DNA from: CAZGRP01 sp964527995
GTDB lineage: Bacteria; Zhuqueibacterota; Zhuqueibacteria; Oceanimicrobiales; CAZGRP01
Direction: 5' to 3'
Assembly: GCA_964527995.1 (NCBI GenBank)
Contig: CAZGRP010000021.1
Span: 1 to 64,000 of the forward strand
DNA length: 64,000 nt
The stretch's first letter is position 1; each line of letters starts with the position of its first letter. The notes under the pieces were generated by a model that had not been told where the DNA came from, did not search any database, and worked only from the letters and a program-made list of their open reading frames with translations. The position numbers and the translations under genes are program-made. Shown one piece after another: positions 36,537 to 45,689 of the stretch.

Positions 36537-36824
36537 TTATCCACACCTCAGGACCATGTCTCTCGACTGAAGAAAATGTGGATAACTTCCGGGGTCCCGC
36601 GCGCGCCGCTCATCAATCGGGCAACAGACTTCCCGATGGCGCCAGGGGTTATCCACATTGCGTTGCTTCAGCTCCGCGCAACGCCAGCTAAATCAGTGTC
36701 TTACACCGACACAACCTGTGTGCATAAGTTGTTCGGATTCACCGACGTCCAAAAGCACCATCCGCAAAGTTGCCTTGTTTGCTCTGGAAAGACTGTTTCA
36801 GACCGTTGGTCGGTCTGTGTATAA
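36537..36824. other. oriC: oriC part 1: DnaA-box cluster in the rpmH-dnaA gap
   Basis: The 485-base gap between rpmH and dnaA holds five matches to the DnaA box TTATNCACA: 36537-36545 (+), 36577-36585 (-), 36649-36657 (+), 36719-36727 (-, TTATGCACA) and 36816-36824 (-, TTATACACA). The first three are the perfect TTATCCACA. The last overlaps the dnaA -10 region. Their position at the strand switch of gene orientation and beside rpmH/dnaA makes this the origin or one half of a split origin. Nothing coding is seen here. Confidence 0.85.
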
Positions 36825-36825
36825 C
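36797..36825 (+). promoter_or_regulatory. Candidate dnaA promoter with palindrome and overlapping DnaA box
   Basis: TTCAGA (36797-36802), 17 bases, TATAAC (36820-36825), 26 bases before the dnaA ATG. The -10 lies within a DnaA box (36816-36824), which suggests autorepression by DnaA. A perfect 7-base inverted repeat, CAGACCG-N5-CGGTCTG (36799-36817), occupies the spacer. Confidence 0.5.
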
Positions 36826-36851
36826 TTGTTAACACCGGGAGCCGCACCACG

Positions 36852-38201
36852 ATGCTTTCTGACGCCCAAGCTGTCTGGTCTCAATGCCTCAACGTGATCC
36901 GTGAAAGTATCAGCAACCAGAGTTTCCATACTTGGTTCCAGCCAACAAGTGCCATTGCTTTGGAGAACAAACTGCTTACGGTCAGTGTCCCAAGCCAGTT
37001 TTTTTACGAGTGGCTCGAGCACCACTACAGTGAACTCATCCACAGGGTTTTGAATCAAGTTTTGGGAGAAGGTGCCCGGCTCACCTTCTCCATTGAGGCC
37101 GTACGGCAGGACGACCTTCTGACCATCCCATCCTCAAACCGGAAGCAGCCACGCAACGGCAGCGACCAGGACAGCCACCTGAGTGAGCGCTACACTTTCG
37201 ACAGCTTCGTTGAGGGTTCGAGCAACCAGTTTGCAAAAGCTGCAGCCCTCGCTGTAGCAGAAGCACCTGGAAAGACAACATTCAACCCCCTGGTCATCTA
37301 CGGCGGCGTAGGCCTCGGAAAGACCCACCTCATTCAGGCTATCGGGAACCATTCCAAGCATCTCGGTCATGCGCCCCGTGTACTCTACGTATCCAGCGAA
37401 AAATTCACCATCGAGTTCATCAACTCGATACAGAACAATCGCACGACCGAATTCAGCTCCATCTACCGGAATGTCGATCTCCTCCTTGTCGACGATATCC
37501 AGTTTTTTGAGAACAAGGAGAGAACACAAGAGGAGTTTTTCCACACCTTCAATACGCTCCATCAGAAGGGAAAGCAAATCGTCCTCTCCTGCGATCGACC
37601 ACCCAAGGAACTCGCGGGCGTCGAGGATCGGCTGATTTCCAGGTTCCAGTGGGGCCTCGTTGCAGACATCCAACCCCCGGACCTGGAAACACGCATCGCC
37701 ATCCTGCAGAAGAAGGCAGAAGAAAACAACCTCGAACTGCCCAGCGATGTGATCCACTTCATCGCCACCAATGTTACCTCCAACATTCGCGAGCTGGAAG
37801 GCTCTTTGATCCGTCTGCTTGCCTATTCGTCCCTAAACGGTCGGGACATCGACCTCGACCTGGCCAGGTCAGTTCTCAAAGACCTCAGCCTTGCAAAACC
37901 GAGACACATCACCATCGAGGGAATTCAGCGAATCGTTGCTGAAGAATTCCAGGTTCACGAGGACATGCTACGTGCCAAGACACGCAAGAAGGAGATTGCT
38001 CTGGCACGTCAAGTTTCAATGTTTCTTGCGAAAGAGCTTACCAAACACTCTCTTAAGACCATCGGACTTCATTTTGGAGGGCGCGACCACACCACGGTCA
38101 TCCACGCCGTTCGAACCGTCGCTAAGCTACAAAAGAAAGACCCCTCCCTCCGAGACCAAATTGAAGCCCTCAGACGAAAGATCAACACATCCGGCTATTA
38201 G
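36852..38201 (+). CDS. dnaA: Chromosomal replication initiator DnaA
   Basis: 449 residues in the standard four domains. N-terminal domain I (1-80) begins 'WSQCLNVIRESISNQSFHTW'. A short linker is followed by AAA+ domain III with Walker A GGVGLGKTH (151-159), Walker B 'LLLVDDIQFFE' (about 210-220) and 'EKFTIEFINSIQNN'. Domain IV holds the DnaA signature 'GGRDHTTVIHAV'. It binds the DnaA boxes on both sides of the gene and opens the origin. GGGAG is about 12 bases upstream of the ATG. Confidence 0.98.
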   Translation: MLSDAQAVWSQCLNVIRESISNQSFHTWFQPTSAIALENKLLTVSVPSQFFYEWLEHHYSELIHRVLNQVLGEGARLTFSIEAVRQDDLLTIPSSNRKQPRNGSDQDSHLSERYTFDSFVEGSSNQFAKAAALAVAEAPGKTTFNPLVIYGGVGLGKTHLIQAIGNHSKHLGHAPRVLYVSSEKFTIEFINSIQNNRTTEFSSIYRNVDLLLVDDIQFFENKERTQEEFFHTFNTLHQKGKQIVLSCDRPPKELAGVEDRLISRFQWGLVADIQPPDLETRIAILQKKAEENNLELPSDVIHFIATNVTSNIRELEGSLIRLLAYSSLNGRDIDLDLARSVLKDLSLAKPRHITIEGIQRIVAEEFQVHEDMLRAKTRKKEIALARQVSMFLAKELTKHSLKTIGLHFGGRDHTTVIHAVRTVAKLQKKDPSLRDQIEALRRKINTSGY

Positions 38202-38227
38202 CCAGGTAGCTTTCAACACCGTTGCTC

Positions 38228-38520
38228 TTTTCCACATCTTGCGGTGAACTCACTGTGGACATGAGGTTAATCAATGCCCGTGCCGTCTTGCTTTAGGGCA
38301 ATACTGGTGATCGCTCTTCTCCACCGCTACGGTTATCCCCAAGCAAAGTGCACTTATCAACATGAAAGTCCCAAAACGACAAGTTAAAGCCGTTCCATTT
38401 ATCCTCTTGATAGACAGTAACTTATGTTATTAAATTACAATCTTATCCACTTTTGAACACTGTCTCTAATAACAACAAATTCCTTGAATTATTTTAATTG
38501 AAAACTTATCTTTATAGGCT
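38228..38520. other. oriC: oriC part 2: near-consensus DnaA boxes and A+T-rich unwinding region before dnaN
   Basis: The 345-base dnaA-dnaN gap has four one-mismatch DnaA boxes on the plus strand: 38228-38236 (TTTTCCACA), 38333-38341 (TTATCCCCA), 38354-38362 (TTATCAACA) and 38443-38451 (TTATCCACT). A strikingly A/T-rich stretch follows from about 38399 to 38520, unlike the G+C-richer surroundings, as expected for a DNA unwinding element. Boxes on both sides of dnaA suggest a bipartite origin like that of Bacillus subtilis. Confidence 0.7.
38484..38512 (+). promoter_or_regulatory. Candidate dnaN promoter
   Basis: TTGAAT (38484-38489), 17 bases, TATCTT (38507-38512), 34 bases before the dnaN ATG, inside the A/T-rich region, so chance matches are more likely here. 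A GGAGGT ribosome-binding site (38538-38543) lies unusually close, 3 bases before the ATG. Confidence 0.4.
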
Positions 38521-38546
38521 GGGGTGTTCATTTCAATGGAGGTAAA

Positions 38547-39668
38547 ATGGAATTCCTAGTCGATAAGCAGACTTTCTCGGAAGCACTTCAGCGAGTAATC
38601 GGTGTTGTGCCTACAAAAACTACCATTCCAATCCTTGCTGGAATCCTTCTGGACCTTACTGGCGACCGACTCGAGCTAATCGGAACAGACCTTGAAGTCT
38701 CCATCTCGACCTCCATTCAGGTGCAGGGGGTAGAAGACGGTGGAGTCGCTGTTGCCGCGAAGCTTCTACATGAAATTGTTCGAGAGCTGCCGGATGTGCC
38801 CCTGAAAATCCAGGCTGATGAATCGAATCGTGTTACTCTGACGACGGAAAAGGGCGTTTACCGGATTTTGGGTGAGGCTAAAGACGAGTTTCCTCGAATC
38901 GTTGTGCAGGATGAAGGCGGTGGTTTTTCTTTAGAAATGGAACGCCTTCGCCGGATGATAACCAAAACAATTTTTGCTGTGTCTACCGACGAACTACGAA
39001 CCACCTTGATGGGAATTTTTGTTCAAATACTGGGTAAAGAGTTACGGTTTGTTACTACCGATGGGCATCGACTGGTAAAGATTGTCTATAAGAATTTCAG
39101 CCCGCCCACTAGTGATGTACGTGAAGTTATTATTCCGACCAAGGCGTTCAATCTTGTACTTCGAAACAGCGAAGGGGTGGGTACAGCTGAGATTATGCTC
39201 GGCGAAAACCATGTGGTTTTTAACCTGAACAGCACGATTGTTTACAGCAAGCTCATAGATGGCCAGTTTCCAAATTACGAGAGGGTGATTCCGGCGGACA
39301 ACAACAAAGAGATGAGGGTCGATCGTGCTGAGTTTTACGCCTCGGTTCGGCGTGTTTCGCTGTTTTCGAATTCCATGACCCGACAGGTCCGATTGTCCCT
39401 GGGCACCAACGAGATGGAGATCCAGGCTGAAGATCTGGAGTTTGGCGGAGAAGCACAAGAAAAGATACCGGTTCACTACGAAGACGAGCCTATGGAAATC
39501 GGCTACAATGCCACCTACGTCATGGACATTCTTCGTCACATGGATACTGATAATGTTATCTTCAGATTCAAAGACCCGAGCAGCGCTGGGATCATTTATC
39601 CTACGGAACAGTATCCAGATGAAGAGTTAATGATGCTGCTCATGCCCATGCGATTGTACGACGAGTAG
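38547..39668 (+). CDS. dnaN: DNA polymerase III beta sliding clamp
   Basis: 373 residues. Three repeated clamp folds, with an N-terminal 'FSEALQRVIGVVPTKTTIPI', middle 'GMFVQ'-like segment 'GIFVQILGKELRFVTTDGHR', and C-terminal 'LLMPMRLYDE', the clamp terminus that lines the binding pocket. It forms the dimeric ring that tethers the polymerase to DNA. Codon use is visibly more A/T-rich than in the flanking gyr genes. Operon with recF, dciA-like, gyrB and gyrA. Confidence 0.97.
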   Translation: MEFLVDKQTFSEALQRVIGVVPTKTTIPILAGILLDLTGDRLELIGTDLEVSISTSIQVQGVEDGGVAVAAKLLHEIVRELPDVPLKIQADESNRVTLTTEKGVYRILGEAKDEFPRIVVQDEGGGFSLEMERLRRMITKTIFAVSTDELRTTLMGIFVQILGKELRFVTTDGHRLVKIVYKNFSPPTSDVREVIIPTKAFNLVLRNSEGVGTAEIMLGENHVVFNLNSTIVYSKLIDGQFPNYERVIPADNNKEMRVDRAEFYASVRRVSLFSNSMTRQVRLSLGTNEMEIQAEDLEFGGEAQEKIPVHYEDEPMEIGYNATYVMDILRHMDTDNVIFRFKDPSSAGIIYPTEQYPDEELMMLLMPMRLYDE

Positions 39669-39717
39669 CATGGTTAAGGCGGTATCCGATAGAGTTTGAT
39701 GATTGGGCAATTCTTTC

Positions 39718-40833
39718 ATGTTTCTGTCGCATCTGGATATCGAGAACTTTCGAAATTACCAGAGCGCATCAATTTGTTTCTCCGAGCGATACAATGTTCT
39801 TCTTGGCTCAAATGGCCAGGGCAAAACGAACCTCATCGAGGCAATTTTTCTTTTGTGTTTGAGTAGGAGCTTCAGAGCGAGCTCAGACAACGAGTTGAAG
39901 CGTTTTGGACAAGAGGGTTATTGCATACGAGGTCAGTTTCGAAGTGATCGTGGTAGCTACCATGAAGCTGCGGTGGCGTTTGCTGCCGGCAGCGCCAAGG
40001 AAATTCATGTGGATAGGAAAAGAATAGCAAGAACAGCAGACCTCATCGGTCTTTTCCCGGTTGTGCTCTTCTCCCCCGGGCATTACGCCATCACTCTCGG
40101 TGCCCCATCACAGCGACGACGATTCGTCGACACGCTACTAGCTCAATCGAGTCCCAAGTACTTACGCGCATGGCAGGCCTATCTTCGCGTAGTCCGACAG
40201 AGGAACGCCATCCTGTCCCAGGCTGACGGCACACAGCGACAGATTCGGGAGTTTCTGGAACCCTGGGATGCAAAGCTCCTCGACTGGGGCGCTGAAGTCA
40301 TCGAAGCGCGAAGGACCTTTGTTGATGACTTCAGTATGCTACTACACGCTCACTACGTCGAAATAACTAACTCAACTGAAGATCTAAGGTTTAGATACGT
40401 ACCGGGTTACATCGATCCGATGACAGCCGAGATCCGCCAGGCACTCGGTGAGGCCCTTGAGCGTGCCCGAAGCAGGGAGGCAAAACGCAGGATAACCACA
40501 ATTGGGCCACATCGGGATGATTTCGAGTTCTTGCTCAACGGTGTAGACTTGAGAAAATATGGCTCTCGCGGCGAGCACAAATCGGTTCTGATGGCCTGCA
40601 AGCTCGCAGAGTTCGACTTCTTGGAAAGAAAGAGGGCCGAAACGCCAATACTCCTTCTTGATGACGTTTTCTCTGAGTTGGATGCTGGCAGGAGAACGAA
40701 CGTCTGGAGAACAGTTATTGGGCGCGGTCAGGTTTTTGTGACGGCTGCGAATGATGTGGATGTTGTCGGTCGGGAACAAGCCAAGGTACTTTGCATTGAG
40801 GCGGGTCGAGTCTTCACGAGTGCATCGAATTAA
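39718..40833 (+). CDS. recF: DNA replication and repair protein RecF
   Basis: 371 residues from the ATG at 39718. Begins 'LSHLDIENFRNYQSASICFS' with Walker A 'LGSNGQGKTNLIEAI', ABC-type signature near 'YGSRGEHKSVLMACKLAE' and Walker B 'PILLLDDVFSELD'. RecF loads RecA at gaps with RecO and RecR. A TTG at 39703 would add five residues. It overlaps the dciA-like gene by 14 bases. Confidence 0.95.
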   Translation: MFLSHLDIENFRNYQSASICFSERYNVLLGSNGQGKTNLIEAIFLLCLSRSFRASSDNELKRFGQEGYCIRGQFRSDRGSYHEAAVAFAAGSAKEIHVDRKRIARTADLIGLFPVVLFSPGHYAITLGAPSQRRRFVDTLLAQSSPKYLRAWQAYLRVVRQRNAILSQADGTQRQIREFLEPWDAKLLDWGAEVIEARRTFVDDFSMLLHAHYVEITNSTEDLRFRYVPGYIDPMTAEIRQALGEALERARSREAKRRITTIGPHRDDFEFLLNGVDLRKYGSRGEHKSVLMACKLAEFDFLERKRAETPILLLDDVFSELDAGRRTNVWRTVIGRGQVFVTAANDVDVVGREQAKVLCIEAGRVFTSASN

Positions 40834-41119
40834 CAAACAAAAGCCGATTCCGATCAGCACTGCCCTGCAGCGACTGTTGCGGGATCTCGGCATAGAGAAA
40901 AAAGTCGAACGATCTCGGGTTATTGTAGACTGGCCGGTTTTTGTTGGACAGCGGGTTGCAGACCATTCCAAGCCAGTCAGAGTCGAGGGTGAAATACTAC
41001 TGGTACAGGTGTCATCGGATAGCTGGCGCAATGAGCTGGTCTTGATGAAGCACGCGATACTTCAGAAAATCAACACCCACTACGGAAAGCAGCTCATCAA
41101 GGACATTCGGTTTCTCTAG
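40820..41119 (+). CDS. DUF721/DciA-like protein (candidate replicative helicase operator)
   Basis: 99 residues from a GTG at 40820 overlapping the end of recF by 14 bases. The DUF721 pattern is visible: 'PISTALQRLLRDLGIEKK', then 'VIVDWPVFVGQRVADHSKP', 'VEGEILLVQVSSDSWRNEL' and 'LQKINTHYGKQLIKDIRF'. The DUF721 family includes DciA, which loads the DnaB helicase in bacteria without DnaC or DnaI. The position between recF and gyrB in an origin operon is typical for it. The longer frame to 40751 lies within recF. Confidence 0.85.
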   Translation: MHRINKQKPIPISTALQRLLRDLGIEKKVERSRVIVDWPVFVGQRVADHSKPVRVEGEILLVQVSSDSWRNELVLMKHAILQKINTHYGKQLIKDIRFL

Positions 41120-41136
41120 AGAGGAAGTTCCGAGCG

Positions 41137-43170
41137 ATGGCGAAAAAAGCTGAAGGAGTCAAGGCGTCAAAGGCAAAGCGGAAGGCGTCGCAAGAGTCAC
41201 GGTCCGCATCAGTTCGCAAAGCAGTCCAACTTGAGGACAAGAAGGACGGTAAGCAGTTGGCAGAAAAAAGTCCTTTGAGCGGCTACGGCGCTGAAGCCAT
41301 CCAGGTGCTGAAAGGCCTGGAGGCAGTCCGCCGGAGGCCGGCAATGTACATCGGCGATACGTCGACCCGAGGGCTACACCATCTCGTCTATGAAGTCGTC
41401 GACAACAGCATCGATGAAGCGCTGGCTGGCTATTGCACTAAGATCGAGGTAGTGCTCAACAAAGATGGTAGCGTGACGGTCGAGGATAACGGTCGCGGAA
41501 TTCCAACGGGCATTCATCCCGTGGAAAAGCGCTCTGCTCTGGAAGTTGTGATGACAGTCCTACACGCCGGTGGAAAGTTTGACAAAAAGGTCTATAAAGT
41601 CTCCGGTGGCCTTCATGGAGTGGGAGTGTCTGTGGTCAATGCTCTCTCCGAGTGGTGCGAAGTACGCGTTCATCGCGATGGAAAGGTGTTCCGCCAGCGA
41701 TATGAGCGCGGCATCCCGAAAACGCCTGTGGAGCAAATCGGCAAGTCCAAGAAGACCGGAACGTGGACAACGTTCAAGCCCGACCCCAAGGTTTTTCGCA
41801 CGACGAGTTTTCAGTTCGACATCCTGAGTGAGCGGCTACGAGAACTCGCTTTTCTGAATTCGAATCTGCTAATTACTCTCACCGACAAGAGAACAGGCAA
41901 AGAGGAGACCTATCACTACAAGGGGGGCCTGGTCGAATTCGTCCGGTATCTCGATGAGACGCGGGAGCCCCTACATCGCAAGCCAATCTACATCAGCGGC
42001 GAACGGGAGGGCGTCCCGGTAGAGATCTCTTTGGAGTACAACGACGGCTACTCCGAGAACATCTACACCTACGTCAACAACATCCACACCATTGAGGGAG
42101 GAAGTCATCTTGTCGGCTTCAAGTCGGCCCTCACACGGACCCTGAACAACTATGCCCAGAAAAACAACCTTCTGAAAAATGTTGGTTTTACTCTTACCGG
42201 TGAGGATGTCCGTGAGGGGCTGACAGCGGTCTTGAGTGTCAAGGTGGCCGAGCCACAATTCGAGGGCCAGACGAAAACCAAGCTAGGCAACAGTGAGGTC
42301 AAGGGTATCGTCGAATCGATCATGGGCGATGGCCTGGCCGATTACCTCGAGCAAAATCCGCCTGAAGCCCGTAAGATCATCGACAAGTGTGTCACTGCTG
42401 CTCGGTCGAGAGAGGCGGCCCGGAAGGCTCGCGAGCTGACACGCCGGAAAAGTGTCCTGGATGGCAGTACCCTGCCCGGGAAGCTTGCAGATTGTTCCAA
42501 TTCGGACCCAGATCTGTGCGAGATCTACCTGGTCGAGGGGGACTCCGCCGGCGGCTCGGCCAAGCAGGGACGCGATCGCAGATTTCAGGCCATCTTGCCT
42601 CTGAAGGGGAAGATTCTCAATGTCGAGAAAGCTAGGTTGGATAAGGTCTTGTCCAACGATGAGATCCACACAATCGTTGCAGCACTCGGCACAGGAATCG
42701 GTGCCGACGAGTTTGATATCGGCAGGTTGCGTTATGGCAAGGTCATCATCATGACCGACGCCGATGTGGATGGCTCCCATATCCGCACACTCCTGTTAAC
42801 GTTTTTCTTCCGTCACATGAGACCTCTCATCGAACAGGGGCATGTCTACATTGCCCAGCCTCCTCTGTTTCGCATTCAGAAGGGTAAGCAGGAATTCTAC
42901 GCCTACAACGAGCAGGAACGCGACGAGATTCTGCAGCGACTCGGCAATTCCGGAACAACCGTTCAACGCTACAAAGGTCTGGGAGAGATGAACCCGGAGC
43001 AGCTGTGGAAAACAACCATGGATCCGGAGAATCGAATCCTCATGCAGGTGGCCATCGAAGAGGCCTTCGAGGCAGACCACATCTTTTCGATCCTGATGGG
43101 GGGAAAGGTAGAGCCGCGGCGCAAGTTCATCGAAGAAAATGCCCGCTATGTCAGAAACCTTGATGTCTAA
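41137..43170 (+). CDS. gyrB: DNA gyrase subunit B
   Basis: 677 residues. GHKL ATPase motifs 'EVVDNSIDEALAGYC', 'VEDNGRGIPTGIH' and 'GGLHGVGVSVVNALS'. Toprim 'VEGDSAGGSAKQGRDR' and 'DADVDGSHIRTLLLTFFFRH', and C-terminal 'QRYKGLGEMNPEQLWKTTM'. Subunit of the ATP-dependent supercoiling enzyme with GyrA. An extra basic Lys/Ala/Ser-rich N-terminal tail of about 47 residues precedes the usual start ('YGAEAIQVLKGLEAVRRRP'). It follows the dciA-like gene by 17 bases with AGAGAGGAAG upstream. Confidence 0.98.
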   Translation: MAKKAEGVKASKAKRKASQESRSASVRKAVQLEDKKDGKQLAEKSPLSGYGAEAIQVLKGLEAVRRRPAMYIGDTSTRGLHHLVYEVVDNSIDEALAGYCTKIEVVLNKDGSVTVEDNGRGIPTGIHPVEKRSALEVVMTVLHAGGKFDKKVYKVSGGLHGVGVSVVNALSEWCEVRVHRDGKVFRQRYERGIPKTPVEQIGKSKKTGTWTTFKPDPKVFRTTSFQFDILSERLRELAFLNSNLLITLTDKRTGKEETYHYKGGLVEFVRYLDETREPLHRKPIYISGEREGVPVEISLEYNDGYSENIYTYVNNIHTIEGGSHLVGFKSALTRTLNNYAQKNNLLKNVGFTLTGEDVREGLTAVLSVKVAEPQFEGQTKTKLGNSEVKGIVESIMGDGLADYLEQNPPEARKIIDKCVTAARSREAARKARELTRRKSVLDGSTLPGKLADCSNSDPDLCEIYLVEGDSAGGSAKQGRDRRFQAILPLKGKILNVEKARLDKVLSNDEIHTIVAALGTGIGADEFDIGRLRYGKVIIMTDADVDGSHIRTLLLTFFFRHMRPLIEQGHVYIAQPPLFRIQKGKQEFYAYNEQERDEILQRLGNSGTTVQRYKGLGEMNPEQLWKTTMDPENRILMQVAIEEAFEADHIFSILMGGKVEPRRKFIEENARYVRNLDV

Positions 43171-43201
43171 GCGAGAAAAATAGGCGAAACCAGGAATCAG
43201 C

Positions 43202-45628
43202 ATGGATATACAGCGAGATCGAATCATCCCCGTTCTCATCGAAAAAGAGATGAAGGACTCGTACATCGACTACTCCATGTCGGTGATCGTCTCTCGAGCC
43301 TTGCCGGATGTACGGGATGGTTTGAAACCGGTGCATCGGCGCGTCCTCTTCGGAATGCACGAACTGGGACTACGTCCGAATGCTTCTTACAAGAAAAGTG
43401 CACGTATCGTAGGCGAGGTACTCGGAAAGTACCACCCGCATGGCGACACAGCGGTGTACGACACCATGGTGCGGATGGTGCAGGACTTCTCCTTGCGGTA
43501 CCCGCTGGTCGATGGCCAGGGGAACTTCGGCTCTGTGGACGGCGATTCGCCGGCGGCCATGCGATACACCGAGGCCCGACTCGCCCCGATTGCCGAAGAA
43601 GTCCTCCGCGATCTTGGCAAGGACACGGTCGACTTTGTCCCCAACTTCGACGAATCTCTCAAGGAGCCGTCGGTCCTGCCTTCTCTTCTGCCCAACCTGC
43701 TTGTCAACGGCAGCTCAGGTATTGCTGTGGGCATGGCCACCAACATTCCGCCTCACAATCTCTCCGAGGTGGTCGATGCGCTCATTGCTTTGATCAACCG
43801 CCCCACGCTGAGGACCGAAACCTTGATGAACTACATCAAGGGCCCGGATTTTCCCACGGGTGCCATCATCTACGGCGAGGAAGGGATCGAAGAGGCTTAT
43901 CGAACCGGTCGGGGTCGGATCATTGTCCGCGCCCGCGCGAACGTTGAAACCGTACGCGGTGGCCGTGAAAACATTGTGATTACGGAAATTCCGTACCAGG
44001 TCAACAAAACCAACCTGATCGAAAAAATCGCTGAGCTTATCCGCGAGCGTCGGGTCGAGGGGATCCAGGACATCCGCGATGAGTCGGACCGCGACGGCAT
44101 GCGGATTGTTCTGGAGCTGAGGAAGGACAGCCACCCTGAGGTCATCTTGAATCAGCTCTACAAGATGACTCAAATGCAGGTGACCTTTGGGGTTATCATG
44201 CTGGCGCTTGTGGATGGCGTTCCGCGGGTGCTGACTTTGAAGGAGATGCTTCAGTACTTCATCGATTTTCGACATGAAGTGCTGTTGCGTCGGACGCGCT
44301 TCGATCTCGACAAGGCGGAAAAACGAGCCCATATTCTCGAGGGACTCAAAATCGCCCTCGACAACATCGACGAGATCATTGAACTGATCAAGAAATCGCG
44401 TTCTCCGGAATCGGCAAAGCACGCTCTGGTCAAGCGGTTCAAGCTCAGCGAGGTCCAAGCGCAGGCCATTCTCGACATGCGTCTGCAGCGCCTGACTGGT
44501 CTGGAGCGCAAGAAGATCGAGGCGGAGTATCGCGAAGTGATCAAGCTCATTGAGAAACTCCGCGCCATCCTCGAAAGTCGGCCCAAGCAGATGCAAATCA
44601 TCAAGGAAGAACTGCTTGAGCTGAAGGAGAAGTACGGCGACGAGCGCCGCACCGAAATCATCTCCGAGACGGAGGAGTTCAGCATCGAGGATATGATCGC
44701 CGAAGAAGACATGGTGATCACCATCTCCCACAAGGGCTTCATCAAGCGCTTCCCCGTCTCCAGCTATCGGCGGCAACACCGCGGCGGGCGTGGCTCGACA
44801 GGAGCTGCCCCGCGCGAAGAAGATTTCGTTGCCCACCTGTTTGTTGCCTCGACCCATCACTACATCCTGTTTTTTACCAACAAGGGTCGATGCTACTGGC
44901 TGAAAGTCTACGAAATTCCGCAGGCCGGAAAAGCCTCCCGAGGCCGCTCCATCGTCAACTTGCTCAAAATCGGCAAAGATGAGAAAATCGCCGCGTTTCT
45001 TGCCATCCGCGAATTCGACGATCACCACTTCGTGGTTCTTTGCACCAAGAAAGGGCTTGTGAAAAAAACTTCGCTGGTGGCTTTCTCTCATCCACGGCGA
45101 GGCGGCATCAACGCGATCACCATCCGCGACGATGACGACCTGATCGAAGCCAAGTTGACGGACGGGTCCCAGGATCTGATGCTGGCCACTCGCAAGGGAA
45201 AAGCGATCCGTTTCCACGAGGATGAAGTGCGCGACATGGGACGTACCGCTCAGGGTGTCAAGGGCATCGCCCTATCGTCCGATGATGAGTTGGTAGGGAT
45301 GGTCGTCGTCAAGCGGGAAGGCCAGATTCTGGTGGTCACCCAGCACGGCTATGGCAAGCGCACACGGGTGCAGGACTATCCGGTGCACCATCGTGGCGGC
45401 AAGGGTATCGTCACCATGAGGACCACACCGAAGGTCGGCGACTGTCTGGCGATTCTCGAGGTGATCGAAGAGGACGATTTGATGATCATCACCGAGAAAG
45501 GTGTCGTCATCCGCCAGCAGGTGAGGAGTATTCGCGTGCTGGGTCGCAATACGCAGGGGGTCCGTCTCATCAAGCTCGATCCGGACGATCGTATTGCCGA
45601 TGTTGCCCGTGTCGTTCGCGAAGAGTAG
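43202..45628 (+). CDS. gyrA: DNA gyrase subunit A
   Basis: 808 residues. Winged-helix domain with catalytic Tyr122 in 'AAMRYTEARLAPIAEEVL'. Quinolone-determining region 'HPHGDTAVYDT' has Thr at the position of E. coli Ser83 and Asp at 87. A coiled-coil tower follows, then the six-bladed C-terminal beta-pinwheel (about 500-805). The GyrA box is 'QHRGGRG', one residue off the consensus QRRGGRG, and a second 'HHRGGKG' is near the C-terminus. It follows gyrB by 31 bases. The GyrA box supports gyrase rather than topoisomerase IV. Confidence 0.97.
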   Translation: MDIQRDRIIPVLIEKEMKDSYIDYSMSVIVSRALPDVRDGLKPVHRRVLFGMHELGLRPNASYKKSARIVGEVLGKYHPHGDTAVYDTMVRMVQDFSLRYPLVDGQGNFGSVDGDSPAAMRYTEARLAPIAEEVLRDLGKDTVDFVPNFDESLKEPSVLPSLLPNLLVNGSSGIAVGMATNIPPHNLSEVVDALIALINRPTLRTETLMNYIKGPDFPTGAIIYGEEGIEEAYRTGRGRIIVRARANVETVRGGRENIVITEIPYQVNKTNLIEKIAELIRERRVEGIQDIRDESDRDGMRIVLELRKDSHPEVILNQLYKMTQMQVTFGVIMLALVDGVPRVLTLKEMLQYFIDFRHEVLLRRTRFDLDKAEKRAHILEGLKIALDNIDEIIELIKKSRSPESAKHALVKRFKLSEVQAQAILDMRLQRLTGLERKKIEAEYREVIKLIEKLRAILESRPKQMQIIKEELLELKEKYGDERRTEIISETEEFSIEDMIAEEDMVITISHKGFIKRFPVSSYRRQHRGGRGSTGAAPREEDFVAHLFVASTHHYILFFTNKGRCYWLKVYEIPQAGKASRGRSIVNLLKIGKDEKIAAFLAIREFDDHHFVVLCTKKGLVKKTSLVAFSHPRRGGINAITIRDDDDLIEAKLTDGSQDLMLATRKGKAIRFHEDEVRDMGRTAQGVKGIALSSDDELVGMVVVKREGQILVVTQHGYGKRTRVQDYPVHHRGGKGIVTMRTTPKVGDCLAILEVIEEDDLMIITEKGVVIRQQVRSIRVLGRNTQGVRLIKLDPDDRIADVARVVREE

Positions 45629-45689
45629 AGGGGATCCTCGAAGCCGTCCCACATTTGCCGCACAACAAAACAGACAGGGGAGTGATACC

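Noticed and set aside
43715..45217. A 500-codon minus-strand open frame opposite gyrA
   Set aside because: Shadow of a highly biased coding sequence; gyrA is unmistakable.
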